Assembly: GCF_000209165.1 (NCBI RefSeq) | Contig: NC_009068.1 | Coordinates: forward strand, 1-64,000 | DNA length: 64,000 nucleotides | Reading direction: 5' to 3' | Source: Scheffersomyces stipitis CBS 6054 | Lineage: Eukaryota; Ascomycota; Pichiomycetes; Serinales; Debaryomycetaceae | Shown: positions 55,663-64,000 of the stretch, one piece after another | How positions within the stretch are numbered: position 1 is the stretch's first letter | Layout: each line of letters opens with the position of its first letter | The notes under the pieces: generated by a model | What the model saw: only the letters and a program-made list of their open reading frames with translations | Databases searched by the model: none | Told to the model about the DNA's origin: nothing | Position numbers and translations under genes: made by a program

Positions 55663-57159
55663 TTAGAACACTAAGAAGCCCCTCTTGGACCAGATGCTCT
55701 TCCAAGCGTAAGTGATCAAGAGGATACTGATGGCTAAACTCAACGATGTTCCATTGTAGTATTCACTTAAGCAGTTGGCCCCAAAGAGTTTGTTAATTGA
55801 AGCACATTTTGAATCCACCAATCTTCCGAATCGTAACGAAAACACAACGGAGCCAATTGCTGGCGCAACCATAAACGAACCCCAAGTAGAGCCCATGATA
55901 TCTAGACCCCAGATTGTTGCGACAACTGTAGGATACAAAGTGAACAATCCACCGTAAGCAGATCCGTTCAATGCAGAGACAATTGGGTATAAATGGTCGT
56001 TCTGTGGTGTCAAGAAATTGTGGCTATACTGTCCTAAAACTCCTACAATGCATACGATCGCTAAGAGCCAAATCCGACAGATAGGAGACTTCCTGTTTGG
56101 AGAAGATAGGTAGTCTGATAAAGCTCCCAACACAAGACGTATTATAGTGGAAAACGCAGCCATGACACTGACTTGATCCGATAAACTGATGTTGTGGGTG
56201 ATGTTTCTCAAGGTATTTCCCAAGTTGTTTTGATAACTCTCCAAAGGACCGATATTCAAAATCAAAGACATGAGTAAGATCCACGCAGACTTATCCTTCA
56301 AAAACGCTATGTAGCGTTCGTGGTGGTTAGGAGGCTCGATAATGGAATGTTGGGGTGCGAGTTCGAGATCAGAATCATTATCGGAGCTAAGGTCTCCAGC
56401 CAAGGAAGACGTCGATGACTCCGGCAAAAGAGCAGTCTGTTCTGTTACTTCACCGTTGAAGATGATCTCCTGTTCTACAATGACAATGGAGCTGGAGACA
56501 AAATTAAGGATACCCATGAACAAGTAGAGGATACCAAAGAAGTTGAACACCTTGTAAAGGTCTAAATAGTCAGTATTAGGAGTCAAGAAAAACGGCAGCT
56601 TCAATAGCTGCGAGCCAATGAGAGACGAGAGGCCATAACAGGTGATAGGAAGCGAAATGGCCATTCCCTTGTGATTTGGATAGATTTTAGCACAGGTCAA
56701 CAAACTTGAGAAGTACAACGACGACGTAGCCAATCCGATCAAACAAAAGGTAATGCTGAAACCTACGATATAGCCACGATCAAAGTGGCCCTTTTCTACT
56801 GATTGCAAGCCCTGGACAAGACCAGCATTGATGAAATAACTGGGGCAAAAGAACCAGATCAGAAAGAGTGACAATAATGCAGGACCATAGCTATCGCCCA
56901 AATAGCCCAACACAGGTAAACAGAGGTACATTCCAATCGACGAAAGAGAGGCTATGAAGTTGACTTCCAAGTAGGAAAAGCCCAAGAGTTCATGCATCGA
57001 GTTGGAAAACAAGGTGAACAACATAATTGATCCTGAACTGAGACACGAGACCAATGCTATCACAAAGGCTAGTCTCTTGAGGTTGACTATGGAGATGTGG
57101 AGCGACAAAAAATGCTTTATGATGTGGGAAACATGATGCAAGTAGCCCTTTTTGGCCAT
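55663..57159 (-). CDS. MCH1: Monocarboxylate-transporter-like MFS protein Mch1
   Basis: A 498-aa MFS protein with 12 predicted membrane segments and a long central hydrophilic loop (about residues 230-280) containing TALLPESS and acidic stretches. It follows S. cerevisiae Mch1 throughout: a GSIMLFTLFSNSMHELLGFSYLEVNFIASLSSIGMYLCLPVLGYLGDSYGP-type N-terminal half, SITCYGLSSLIGSQLL-like TM5, LSLGPLE counterpart in TM7, and a GGLFTLYPTVVATIWG segment. Yeast Mch proteins resemble mammalian monocarboxylate transporters, but Mch1 does not transport monocarboxylates and sits in the vacuolar membrane; its substrate is unknown. A retrotransposon has inserted about 440 bp upstream of its start codon. 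Confidence 0.92.
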   Translation of the reverse strand: MAKKGYLHHVSHIIKHFLSLHISIVNLKRLAFVIALVSCLSSGSIMLFTLFSNSMHELLGFSYLEVNFIASLSSIGMYLCLPVLGYLGDSYGPALLSLFLIWFFCPSYFINAGLVQGLQSVEKGHFDRGYIVGFSITFCLIGLATSSLYFSSLLTCAKIYPNHKGMAISLPITCYGLSSLIGSQLLKLPFFLTPNTDYLDLYKVFNFFGILYLFMGILNFVSSSIVIVEQEIIFNGEVTEQTALLPESSTSSLAGDLSSDNDSDLELAPQHSIIEPPNHHERYIAFLKDKSAWILLMSLILNIGPLESYQNNLGNTLRNITHNISLSDQVSVMAAFSTIIRLVLGALSDYLSSPNRKSPICRIWLLAIVCIVGVLGQYSHNFLTPQNDHLYPIVSALNGSAYGGLFTLYPTVVATIWGLDIMGSTWGSFMVAPAIGSVVFSLRFGRLVDSKCASINKLFGANCLSEYYNGTSLSLAISILLITYAWKSIWSKRGFLVF

Positions 57160-57598
57160 TTTGAATGTGTGGAGTATGATTCTTGTAGTTGTGGAGGGCG
57201 ATTGCTATCAGCAAGAAGATTGAATCTTAGTGGTATATAAAGTTCTCGAATGAAACTATCAGATCTGGAAAGGACAGAAATGTGAATAGTAGGCACGGAG
57301 CGAGTCTTGGACTAGGAAATGAGTTCTATAAAGAGACTTGAAATGACTATTTGGAAATTTTCAATTGAGTTACGTTGTATGGTACAACCAAAATGCGAAA
57401 AAAGACCCAGGGGAAAGAGAACAGAATACAGAACATTAACAAATATAAAACAACAAGAGTTTCTGCGACTCCTCCTACTCCATATATTCTATAGTTGGTT
57501 TTTTAGAATCACTTTTTATAAATTCCAACTCTTCCAACCTCTACCAAGTTCTTCTTCCGAAGAGGTTGTAATTGGTGGGGAATGCGATTTTTCGGTAC
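57160..57598. other. MCH1 upstream region
   Basis: About 440 bp between the MCH1 ATG and the retrotransposon. A 95-aa plus-strand ORF at 57319-57606 lacks any recognisable domain and I do not call it a gene. The insertion sits on the promoter side of MCH1 and points the same way. Confidence 0.55.
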
Positions 57599-57603
57599 AT
57601 ATG
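57599..57603. repeat. Target-site duplication ATATG, left
   Basis: The five bases ATATG directly border the left LTR and recur at 63629-63633 next to the right LTR, as made by a Ty1/copia integrase. Confidence 0.85.
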
Positions 57604-57870
57604 TAATGGGAAGTAAACGTATATACAGGTCTAGAATTTCTATATGTACGGCTGCAATTCCCTTGGATAAAATTTATTCAAATTTTCAGTATAAAAGAAG
57701 AGTTAATATATAAATTATATATTGGAAACAGTCGGAAGCAACAGGAGCTTATATACCCTTGATATACCCCTGTTTTAGTATGGAATTTGTAACATTGCGC
57801 CATACTCTGTTTAACAATGAATAAATTCCTTTCTTTCCAAGGAAAGGACGATCCTGCATACTTTCCATCA
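57604..57870 (-). repeat. 3' LTR
   Basis: 267 bp, minus-strand orientation, starting TGATGGAAAG and ending CCCATTA. I find no difference from the other LTR. The sense strand has a TATATAA-rich stretch about mid-way, suiting its promoter role. Confidence 0.93.
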
Positions 57871-57880
57871 CTCCCCTAAA
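57871..57880 (-). other. Polypurine tract
   Basis: TTTAGGGGAG on the sense (minus) strand lies directly upstream of the 3' LTR, the expected plus-strand priming site. Confidence 0.8.
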
Positions 57881-57895
57881 CCTCTACGAACTGAG

Positions 57896-60800
57896 TTAAG
57901 TCTTAGAGGTTTCTAATTCTCTAATGGGCTTTAACCTCTCATCTCCTCTTCCAAGTATGTAGTTCCTGAAAGGTTCGAAGCTCGTATGGCCTAATGGTTT
58001 GGTGAAGAAGTCAGCAATATTTTTAACGGATTTAATGTAGCGTAGAATTTTATTTCCCTTTACATCTTCCATCGTCGGAAGGATCTCCCTGATTGATTTT
58101 AGGGTAACATCAATATATCTGCTCTTATGCGTAGTGTTCTGATTATAACACTTGGCAATGACAGCTTGATTGTCTTCCCATATTGTTACTTTCTTGATTG
58201 GAAAACCTAGTTCCTTCATCATTCTTTTCATATTAACCGTTTCATCGATTGCAACTCCTAATGCAATTAGTTCACAACTGGCTGACGATTTTGTGATAAT
58301 CTTCTGTCGTTTTGTTGCCCAACTAACGAGATGACCATTTAAGAATATTGCATTCCCTGTAATCAGTCTCTTGTCGATTTCGGATGGAGCGAATGAAGCA
58401 TCAGAGTAAACAACAATTGTAAATTCGTCCTCTGGTTCGGGACGATCATAGACTAAGTTTAAATCCATGTTGTCTTTTAGGTAGCGCAAACAGTATATCA
58501 ACTTCTGTAGATCATTGACGCTTGGTTTGTTTGCTTTTGCTCCTAGTTTGTTTGTGGCGTATGAAATATCGGGTCTGGTATTTCTGCATGCCCATAGTAG
58601 CAGCCCAACTCCTTTTTGATAGAGCGTTCTTTCCTTTGCTCCTAGTAGCGCACCAACGTCTTGGTACTCAGAGTCTGGAATGTCGATGTCTTCTTCTGCC
58701 AGTTTCGGAGGGGTGTACCGTTTCTTGTCTTTAATCATGGGTATTAATTTTCCGTATTTGCCCATTATATTAAAGTCTTTGAGAAGGTTAGTAATAAACT
58801 GCTGTTGTGAAATTGTATATCCAGTTTCGGTCTTCTCAAACTTGATCCCTAAGTATTCACCTAATTTACTTAGGTATTTGAGGTTAAAATGGGTCTCTAA
58901 TCCATTTCTGAAACTTTTGAGTAACTTGTCCGAGGATGATACCATTATTAGATCATCGACGTATATAGCAACAATGATAATATCGTGCTTAGTTCTCTTA
59001 TAAAATAAACCTTCAACAACGCTTGAGCTTGTAAATTCTAATTTCTCGATTGTGTCTTTGAGACATATATACCATTCGTAACCGCTTTGTTTAGCACCAT
59101 ATACTGCTTTCTTTAATTTCCAACAATAGTCTTCCTGTAATTCATAACCTTTTGGAGGATATACATACAATGGATGTTCCTCAGGTAACAGTGCATTAAG
59201 GTATGCCGACTCAATGTCTAGTTGGTGAATAGCGTAATTTTTGGTGACGGCAATGGATATTAGTATTCGGATTGTTGTAAGATCGACGACTGGGGATGAT
59301 ATTCTCGTCGGGTCAAAATCTCTTCCAGTAACTTGTAGAAATCCACGAACCACGCATCGACTTTTGTGGTCGTTTCCTTTGAAAGTTTCTTTGATGGTGT
59401 GCACCCATCTAGTAGTTATTGGTTTGACTCCTTTTGGAATCTTAACAATCTCGTAAGCGTTCAATTCTTTGAACTTTGTGATTTCTCGATCCATGGACTT
59501 TTTCCATTCAGGATCTTTATAATCAATTCTATCTATGACAGCAAATAGATTATTATTACCTTTACTATCGGTAACTTCAGTTTCGATATTTTGTTCGCCC
59601 TTTATCATATCATTCAAGTATGACTCCCCTAATGGGCAATTCCGCGGATCTGCATTGTTAATTAAGCTAAGCAATGCATTTATCTGTTGTGGACTGGAAT
59701 CGAAATCTGGTGTCTTCTTCTTTCTTTTTATTATTTCGGAGGTGATCGTTTTTGCTATTTGTGAGCTTTGTGCATCCTTGTCCAATAATGATGCTTTGGT
59801 ACCTTTCCTCTTACTAATTTTGCCCTTTCCGTGTATTTCAGGTGGGACTTTATTCCATGATTGAGTCTTTCGCGTATCTAGGTTAGACCAATTTTTAGAC
59901 AGCTCAATTTGTTTGTCTAGTCTTGACTTGGTATGTGATCTTGTATTTTGTGCTGGTGTGGTTGATAAGTCCACATTTGTTTCCCCTGATAACTCCCCTG
60001 AGATTCTATCCTCCTGGGAGGCTAACTGTGAAGTTAACTCTTCAGAATTTGTCGTAGTTGAGTTTAAGTTATGATCTTCACTCATTTTCGTTCTGGTTTC
60101 TTCTATAGCAGTTTTAATGGGGTCAGCAGCGTAATCACGATTGTTATCAACAATTTTACTTTTAGTCTTATGGTCCCTGATCGTTCTAGTGGCTGAAAGT
60201 GGAGTTGTTTTTACTCCCCCTAATCGTGGTGAGCGCTTAATGTGCTTTCCGTCTACCGAATTACCTTCTTGATCGGTAGGAAATGGTAACGTGTCAGAAG
60301 TGAGTTCTTCTATACGCCGTTTGTGTTGAGTGGCTACTTCGGGATGTCTTGTAGAAAGACTTTCGATCGTCATCTGCGAAGAAGGTGTATTGCTCAAAGC
60401 CTCAGGATTTTGAGGAGATGGCGTCGATAAATTGGTGTCTCCAATGTTGGCTGTCTGGACAGATGTGTCCCCGTTTTTAAGTAAAGTAGCATCAAAGATA
60501 ACCTCTTTATCAGCGATATCGATATGATCAGCAAGTTTGTCTTCAAGTGCATCGAGTACTGTGGCATTATATTGAGCGCTGTCTCTCTGTAACAAATCAA
60601 GTGATTGAAAATAATTCTCGATAAATTGGCGTGAATTGAGGAGTTTTGCATTACAATTCGTTATAATTGGGAAATGTTCTGCTTGGACGAGTATTCGGTA
60701 GCTATAGTTATCTGTGGCGAAGCCGACGATAGAACCGAAGAAAGCGTGTGGTTCAGTCTTAAGTAAGGGACGGCCATACTTCTCGTATTCTTCTTTCGAA

Positions 60801-62071
60801 GATGCTTTTATCACAACGTCCATACCGAATGGGACAATAGGACGGTGATATGCGTCTTTATAGTTAAAAAAGACGGCGGCAGGTGTGCGATATTGGAGCA
60901 GCTTTCGGGGAGTATTGTTCTTGACGAATGCCGAGTATTCCACGATTTCTTTGAAGAGAGTCAATACTTCATCGTGGCGATCGGGGAAACTTAGTACAAC
61001 TTTCCGTATATTGGCAAGAATAATGCGATTATGTGATTCTGCCAATCCATTTAGCTCTGGAGAATACGGTGGAATTTGATCGCGTTCGATTCCAAGTTTA
61101 AGTAGTTGTTCGTCAGAAGGAAGTTCTATTGCATTATCCGACCGGAAATATGAAATCGATTCACCAGGAAATTTATGATTCCATAAATTAAGAGTATTTA
61201 ATACTGTGTCTGCAAGAGACTTGTGATCAGTATATAATAGTTTGGTGTAACCGGTGTAATGATCAATAACGGAAGTGATAAATATTTTTGCAGTAGACTT
61301 ATTGTATCTCCTAAATTGGAAAGGTCCGATAGTATCGCAACTCACACGTTCAAGTCTGCGCACAGCGGCGCGTTGAGTGTGATGATTGTGTGATGATTGT
61401 CTGACAGTAATACTGTTGCAGGTTATACAATTCTTCACAAGATTCTTACTTGACTCGGTGTCGTCAACCGTGATGTGACCTTGCACTTCTAGGTTCAATA
61501 GGTTGGTAAGGGCCATATGATTGTACATTAGGTGATGATATACCCAATCATGTGGTCCATTAATATTGAGTTCAAGTTGGGGGATATTGCCAACATCGAT
61601 ATGCTTCTCGTTGAAGAAACGGACTGTGTTCTTCGAGAACAGTACATCCTTATCATTGGCAATATAAAGTCCATCATTTAGTGAACCTAAATAGTGTCTT
61701 ACTTTGTTGTGAACAAGGTAGAAACCGTCGTCCTCAAAATGGAGGAAATACTTTTGCAATGCGAGTTGGCTGACGGAAACAAGTATAACCGGTATGTTGG
61801 GTATATACACAGCGTCTAGCTTAATGTGAAAGGGACTTGCCTCGAGAGTGAAAAATCCTTTCGCAAGAGCATATGCCTGATCTCCATTTGCAGTATTATA
61901 AACTTTCTCACGATCAGTAAGATTGTATCTGATATCAGATAAATATGTTAACAGATTAACAACGGTCCGAGTAGCGCCAGAGTCATAGCAGATCCTAGCA
62001 CGTAACTTCGATTTATGTATTGGTGCGTCATCAACAAAGACTCGGAGATGGTTATTGAGACCACCGGAGCT
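57896..62071 (-). CDS. Pol polyprotein (protease, integrase, reverse transcriptase, RNase H)
   Basis: 1391 codons in the gag frame, beginning directly after the gag UAA; it is expressed only if that stop is read through, since its first ATG (61810) lies beyond the protease motif. Domains in order: aspartic protease with YDSGAT (Asp codon 61984-61982); integrase with the H-H-C-C zinc region (VYHHLMYNH ... CITC), first Asp in CDTIGPF, second in RSDNAIE and the Glu in SPELNGLAESHN; a long low-complexity linker rich in Ser, Thr and Lys; reverse transcriptase with FLQVTGRDFDP and YVDDLIM; RNase H with VYSDASF, SSASCELIAL and WEDNQAVI. All expected catalytic residues are seen. Confidence 0.93.
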   Translation of the reverse strand, partial: SSGGLNNHLRVFVDDAPIHKSKLRARICYDSGATRTVVNLLTYLSDIRYNLTDREKVYNTANGDQAYALAKGFFTLEASPFHIKLDAVYIPNIPVILVSVSQLALQKYFLHFEDDGFYLVHNKVRHYLGSLNDGLYIANDKDVLFSKNTVRFFNEKHIDVGNIPQLELNINGPHDWVYHHLMYNHMALTNLLNLEVQGHITVDDTESSKNLVKNCITCNSITVRQSSHNHHTQRAAVRRLERVSCDTIGPFQFRRYNKSTAKIFITSVIDHYTGYTKLLYTDHKSLADTVLNTLNLWNHKFPGESISYFRSDNAIELPSDEQLLKLGIERDQIPPYSPELNGLAESHNRIILANIRKVVLSFPDRHDEVLTLFKEIVEYSAFVKNNTPRKLLQYRTPAAVFFNYKDAYHRPIVPFGMDVVIKASSKEEYEKYGRPLLKTEPHAFFGSIVGFATDNYSYRILVQAEHFPIITNCNAKLLNSRQFIENYFQSLDLLQRDSAQYNATVLDALEDKLADHIDIADKEVIFDATLLKNGDTSVQTANIGDTNLSTPSPQNPEALSNTPSSQMTIESLSTRHPEVATQHKRRIEELTSDTLPFPTDQEGNSVDGKHIKRSPRLGGVKTTPLSATRTIRDHKTKSKIVDNNRDYAADPIKTAIEETRTKMSEDHNLNSTTTNSEELTSQLASQEDRISGELSGETNVDLSTTPAQNTRSHTKSRLDKQIELSKNWSNLDTRKTQSWNKVPPEIHGKGKISKRKGTKASLLDKDAQSSQIAKTITSEIIKRKKKTPDFDSSPQQINALLSLINNADPRNCPLGESYLNDMIKGEQNIETEVTDSKGNNNLFAVIDRIDYKDPEWKKSMDREITKFKELNAYEIVKIPKGVKPITTRWVHTIKETFKGNDHKSRCVVRGFLQVTGRDFDPTRISSPVVDLTTIRILISIAVTKNYAIHQLDIESAYLNALLPEEHPLYVYPPKGYELQEDYCWKLKKAVYGAKQSGYEWYICLKDTIEKLEFTSSSVVEGLFYKRTKHDIIIVAIYVDDLIMVSSSDKLLKSFRNGLETHFNLKYLSKLGEYLGIKFEKTETGYTISQQQFITNLLKDFNIMGKYGKLIPMIKDKKRYTPPKLAEEDIDIPDSEYQDVGALLGAKERTLYQKGVGLLLWACRNTRPDISYATNKLGAKANKPSVNDLQKLIYCLRYLKDNMDLNLVYDRPEPEDEFTIVVYSDASFAPSEIDKRLITGNAIFLNGHLVSWATKRQKIITKSSASCELIALGVAIDETVNMKRMMKELGFPIKKVTIWEDNQAVIAKCYNQNTTHKSRYIDVTLKSIREILPTMEDVKGNKILRYIKSVKNIADFFTKPLGHTSFEPFRNYILGRGDERLKPIRELETSKT
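62047..62065 (-). promoter_or_regulatory. Hairpin just after the gag stop
   Basis: Six bases after the UAA, GGTGGT can pair with ACCATC (one G-U pair) around a 7-base loop CTCAATA. A three-base CTC in the loop could further pair with GAG just downstream, a minimal pseudoknot. A structure at this distance is known to promote stop readthrough in related elements. Inference from sequence only. Confidence 0.5.
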
Positions 62072-63316
62072 TTAGTTGTGATTAACATTGTCCGTTTGTC
62101 TTCTGTGCGATTTCTGGTTATTCTCCAACAGCAGTTTATTTTGAGAATAATTATTATAGTTACTCCTGTCTTTTCTGTGTTTGGAATTCGTTCTTGATTT
62201 AGAGGAATCAGATAAAACTTTACCAGAGAAACCAGGTGTACTGATCATTTTCTTTTGGAAAGTGTTGGGGGTAGGGTAATGAAAATTCTCCTTGGTCATA
62301 AATTCTTTATAATAGAAATTGGCCGTAGCGGCAGCTATTATACAATTGCCATCGTGTCTTTGGTTACAGTAGTGACTAATGGTGCCATATAGGTCGGAAG
62401 GAATACCGTCAATAAATTGAATTATACGGTCATAATCATGCGTGTTTTTGCCTCTCAATTCTGAGACATAGTCTTTACACAGTATATCGATTCGGTAGCG
62501 TCGTTGCACTTCCTCAAGTATAGACATCGTTTTAGCATCATCTGCATGCTCCGATGTGTACTCAATTAGATCTTCAAGGGTGACAGTATGATCTCGGGTA
62601 GCAGCAAGAATACTCAAAGTATTATTGCAATAAGGTGCAATGAGATCATCCTTCCAGCAATCGTAGTAGTATTTAAGTTCATTACCATGGAGTCCAGTTC
62701 TGGATTCGAAACTGTTCCAGTCTACTTTGAAGTTTGCCTTAGACAAAGCTTTATAGTCTGGGTCACTGTTTAGTTCCTGAAGAGCCCTGGACCAGAGTTC
62801 AACGCTGCTATCATTGAGCTTGGGTAATTTTCTCCAAGATTCATGAAAGCGTTTCTGAGACTTTCGAATCGTATCGTTAGTTCTTTCAAATAAATTGAAT
62901 GTTTTTTCAGCAGAATGTTTACTTGATTTAAACGATGGAGAGTGTTCAATTTTAGGTGGATCACTGATGTTTACACTTAAGTCATCATCAGCGAGCACCG
63001 AACTAGACTCAATACTAGATTGAATAAGATTAATATCACTATTAGTACTCGTAATGGTCGAAGAATCGTCAGTATTTCTCGAAACTCCTTTTCTGTTACC
63101 ACTTTTCTCGGCAGAAATAAGCGTTAGGATATCATGAATTTGGTTTTGAAGCAGTAGAAATTTAGCCTCAAATTCGTCTGATTGTTTCTCAAGCAATTGA
63201 TTTGCTTGTTCCCTAATCGCTTCTGCGAGAAGACTTGCAGTGATGGGACTGAATGTCTGTTCTTCTGGCAGTTCCGATCTACCAGTCGACAGAGCATTTG
63301 TGGAAAAATTGGACAT
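62072..63316 (-). CDS. Gag structural protein
   Basis: A 414-aa, hydrophilic protein ending in UAA. It is rich in Ser, Lys, Asn and Asp, with coiled-coil-like helices in the first 90 residues. Central part (about 170-330) resembles the copia-type Gag capsid fold: WRKLPKLNDSSVELWSRALQELNSDPDYKALSKANFKVDWNSFESR, then YVSELRGKNTHDYDRIIQFIDGIPSDLY. The C-terminus is basic (KSRTNSKHRKDRSNY), probably RNA-binding, without a CCHC zinc knuckle. The ATG lies 34 bp after the primer-binding site. Confidence 0.9.
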   Translation of the reverse strand: MSNFSTNALSTGRSELPEEQTFSPITASLLAEAIREQANQLLEKQSDEFEAKFLLLQNQIHDILTLISAEKSGNRKGVSRNTDDSSTITSTNSDINLIQSSIESSSVLADDDLSVNISDPPKIEHSPSFKSSKHSAEKTFNLFERTNDTIRKSQKRFHESWRKLPKLNDSSVELWSRALQELNSDPDYKALSKANFKVDWNSFESRTGLHGNELKYYYDCWKDDLIAPYCNNTLSILAATRDHTVTLEDLIEYTSEHADDAKTMSILEEVQRRYRIDILCKDYVSELRGKNTHDYDRIIQFIDGIPSDLYGTISHYCNQRHDGNCIIAAATANFYYKEFMTKENFHYPTPNTFQKKMISTPGFSGKVLSDSSKSRTNSKHRKDRSNYNNYSQNKLLLENNQKSHRRQTDNVNHN

Positions 63317-63349
63317 TTGAGATTTATTGATTGGATTCGACTTGACTTT

Positions 63350-63361
63350 TGACTTCTAATC
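63350..63361 (-). other. Primer-binding site, tRNA-Arg(UCU) half-tRNA type
   Basis: Twelve bases, GATTAGAAGTCA on the sense strand, start directly after the 5' LTR. Their complement TGACTTCTAATC equals, from memory, the anticodon arm of yeast tRNA-Arg(UCU). Internal tRNA fragments of this kind prime related Candida elements. Confidence 0.75.
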
Positions 63362-63628
63362 TAATGGGAAGTAAACGTATATACAGGTCTAGAATTTCTA
63401 TATGTACGGCTGCAATTCCCTTGGATAAAATTTATTCAAATTTTCAGTATAAAAGAAGAGTTAATATATAAATTATATATTGGAAACAGTCGGAAGCAAC
63501 AGGAGCTTATATACCCTTGATATACCCCTGTTTTAGTATGGAATTTGTAACATTGCGCCATACTCTGTTTAACAATGAATAAATTCCTTTCTTTCCAAGG
63601 AAAGGACGATCCTGCATACTTTCCATCA
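63362..63628 (-). repeat. 5' LTR
   Basis: 267 bp, no difference seen from the 3' LTR, followed on the right by the ATATG duplication and on the left by the primer-binding site. Confidence 0.93.
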
Positions 63629-63633
63629 ATATG
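63629..63633. repeat. Target-site duplication ATATG, right
   Basis: Second copy of the 5-bp target duplication, bordering the right LTR. Confidence 0.85.
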
Positions 63634-64000
63634 ACTAATTCACGTGACTCAGTGACGTAACGTTCAATCCACAACAGGGAAGTTAGGTGAGAGAAGACGG
63701 TGATTTCGGAATGATTTTGGATGTGTTTTTGCTCGGGAGTCGTCATATGAGGTAACCACAAGTCAAACCATGATCTACGGATGAAATTCGCTGTTAAAAT
63801 TACAAGCGCAAACAGTGCTGAAAAGTGGCCGTTCGCACTAAAAAGGCAATTGCTGCGAAAAACGTTGCAACCATTTTTCAATTTGGACTTCTCATAATCT
63901 ACACTTATTGTTTTTTGAATACTTTTGACTCTATACGATCGTGTGCTAATAAATAAAAAGACCACTTATGGGAGATATGTAAGGAATTTGTCGATTTCTC
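63634..64000. other. DNA right of the retrotransposon
   Basis: About 370 bp, the pre-insertion continuation of the MCH1 upstream region. No supported gene: the open frame at 63507-63965 runs across the LTR border and is chance. Confidence 0.6.

Larger units (their letters stand above)
57604..63628 (-). mobile_element. Complete Ty1/copia LTR retrotransposon (6025 bp)
   Basis: Two 267-bp LTRs that appear identical flank gag and pol, with a 5-bp target duplication (ATATG), a primer-binding site directly after the 5' LTR and a polypurine tract directly before the 3' LTR. Gene order protease-integrase-RT-RNase H defines Ty1/copia. gag and pol are in the same frame with a single UAA between them, the arrangement known from Candida albicans Tca2 (which uses UGA). 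Both ORFs are otherwise open and keep the catalytic residues, and the LTRs match, so insertion looks recent. It may still be able to move. Confidence 0.95.

Noticed and set aside
57319..57606. 95-aa ORF upstream of MCH1
   Set aside because: No domain; it lies in the divergent promoter region and ends at the retrotransposon border.
63507..63965. 152-aa ORF at the right edge
   Set aside because: It crosses from flanking DNA into the LTR of a recent insertion, so it cannot be an old gene.
1..64000. tRNA genes
   Set aside because: GGTTCGAA-like strings occur only inside coding regions (e.g. near 49915 and 57972), with no cloverleaf around them.

Overview
The window looks like one end of a chromosome from a CTG-Ser clade yeast, most likely Scheffersomyces (Pichia) stipitis. 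A 550-aa sugar transporter at 34.7-36.4 kb matches, from memory, the nearly identical S. stipitis Sut2/Sut3 proteins. PSA1, TIM8 and MCH1 orthologues are clearly ascomycete yeast genes. In this clade CUG is read as serine, so standard-code translations of these genes are wrong at every CTG. Residue numbers below count from the first real ATG.

Layout: 1-16.9 kb holds two tandem, nearly identical copies of an 8.7-kb element. Each copy has a 24-bp minisatellite, about 1.6 kb of non-coding DNA and one giant gene. Copy 1 is intact (2116 aa). Copy 2 is broken by a 7-bp deletion and cut off on its right side. The protein combines five zinc-finger modules, an acidic tract, a tyrosine-recombinase-like domain and a RecQ-like helicase, as in fungal telomere-linked helicases. 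Next (17.2-23.6 kb, minus) is a 2144-aa GPI-type Hyr/Iff adhesin with 26 copies of a 37-aa repeat. 23.6-34.7 kb has no intact gene and contains a dead Tc1/mariner-type (Cirt-like) transposase and a dead CYP52-type P450. This order of telomere-linked helicase, adhesin, relics and sugar transporter suggests that the telomere lies to the left.

From 34.7 kb on there are ordinary, dense yeast genes: SUT2/SUT3, an amino-acid permease, PSA1, an AIM18/AIM46-type gene, a fused pseudouridine glycosidase/kinase gene with one 57-nt intron, a Tti2-like gene, TIM8, a CENP-K-like gene, a Zn2Cys6 regulator, a Dal5-family permease and MCH1. The last 6 kb is a complete, apparently young Ty1/copia element in minus orientation (57604-63628). 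It has identical 267-bp LTRs, a 5-bp target duplication, a primer site matching the anticodon arm of tRNA-Arg(UCU), and gag and pol in one frame separated by a single UAA codon. It lies about 440 bp upstream of MCH1.

The most unusual item is the subtelomeric element. Its protein appears to join recombinase-like and helicase-like domains. Its helicase P-loop reads as a normal S-G-K-T only when CTG is decoded as serine.
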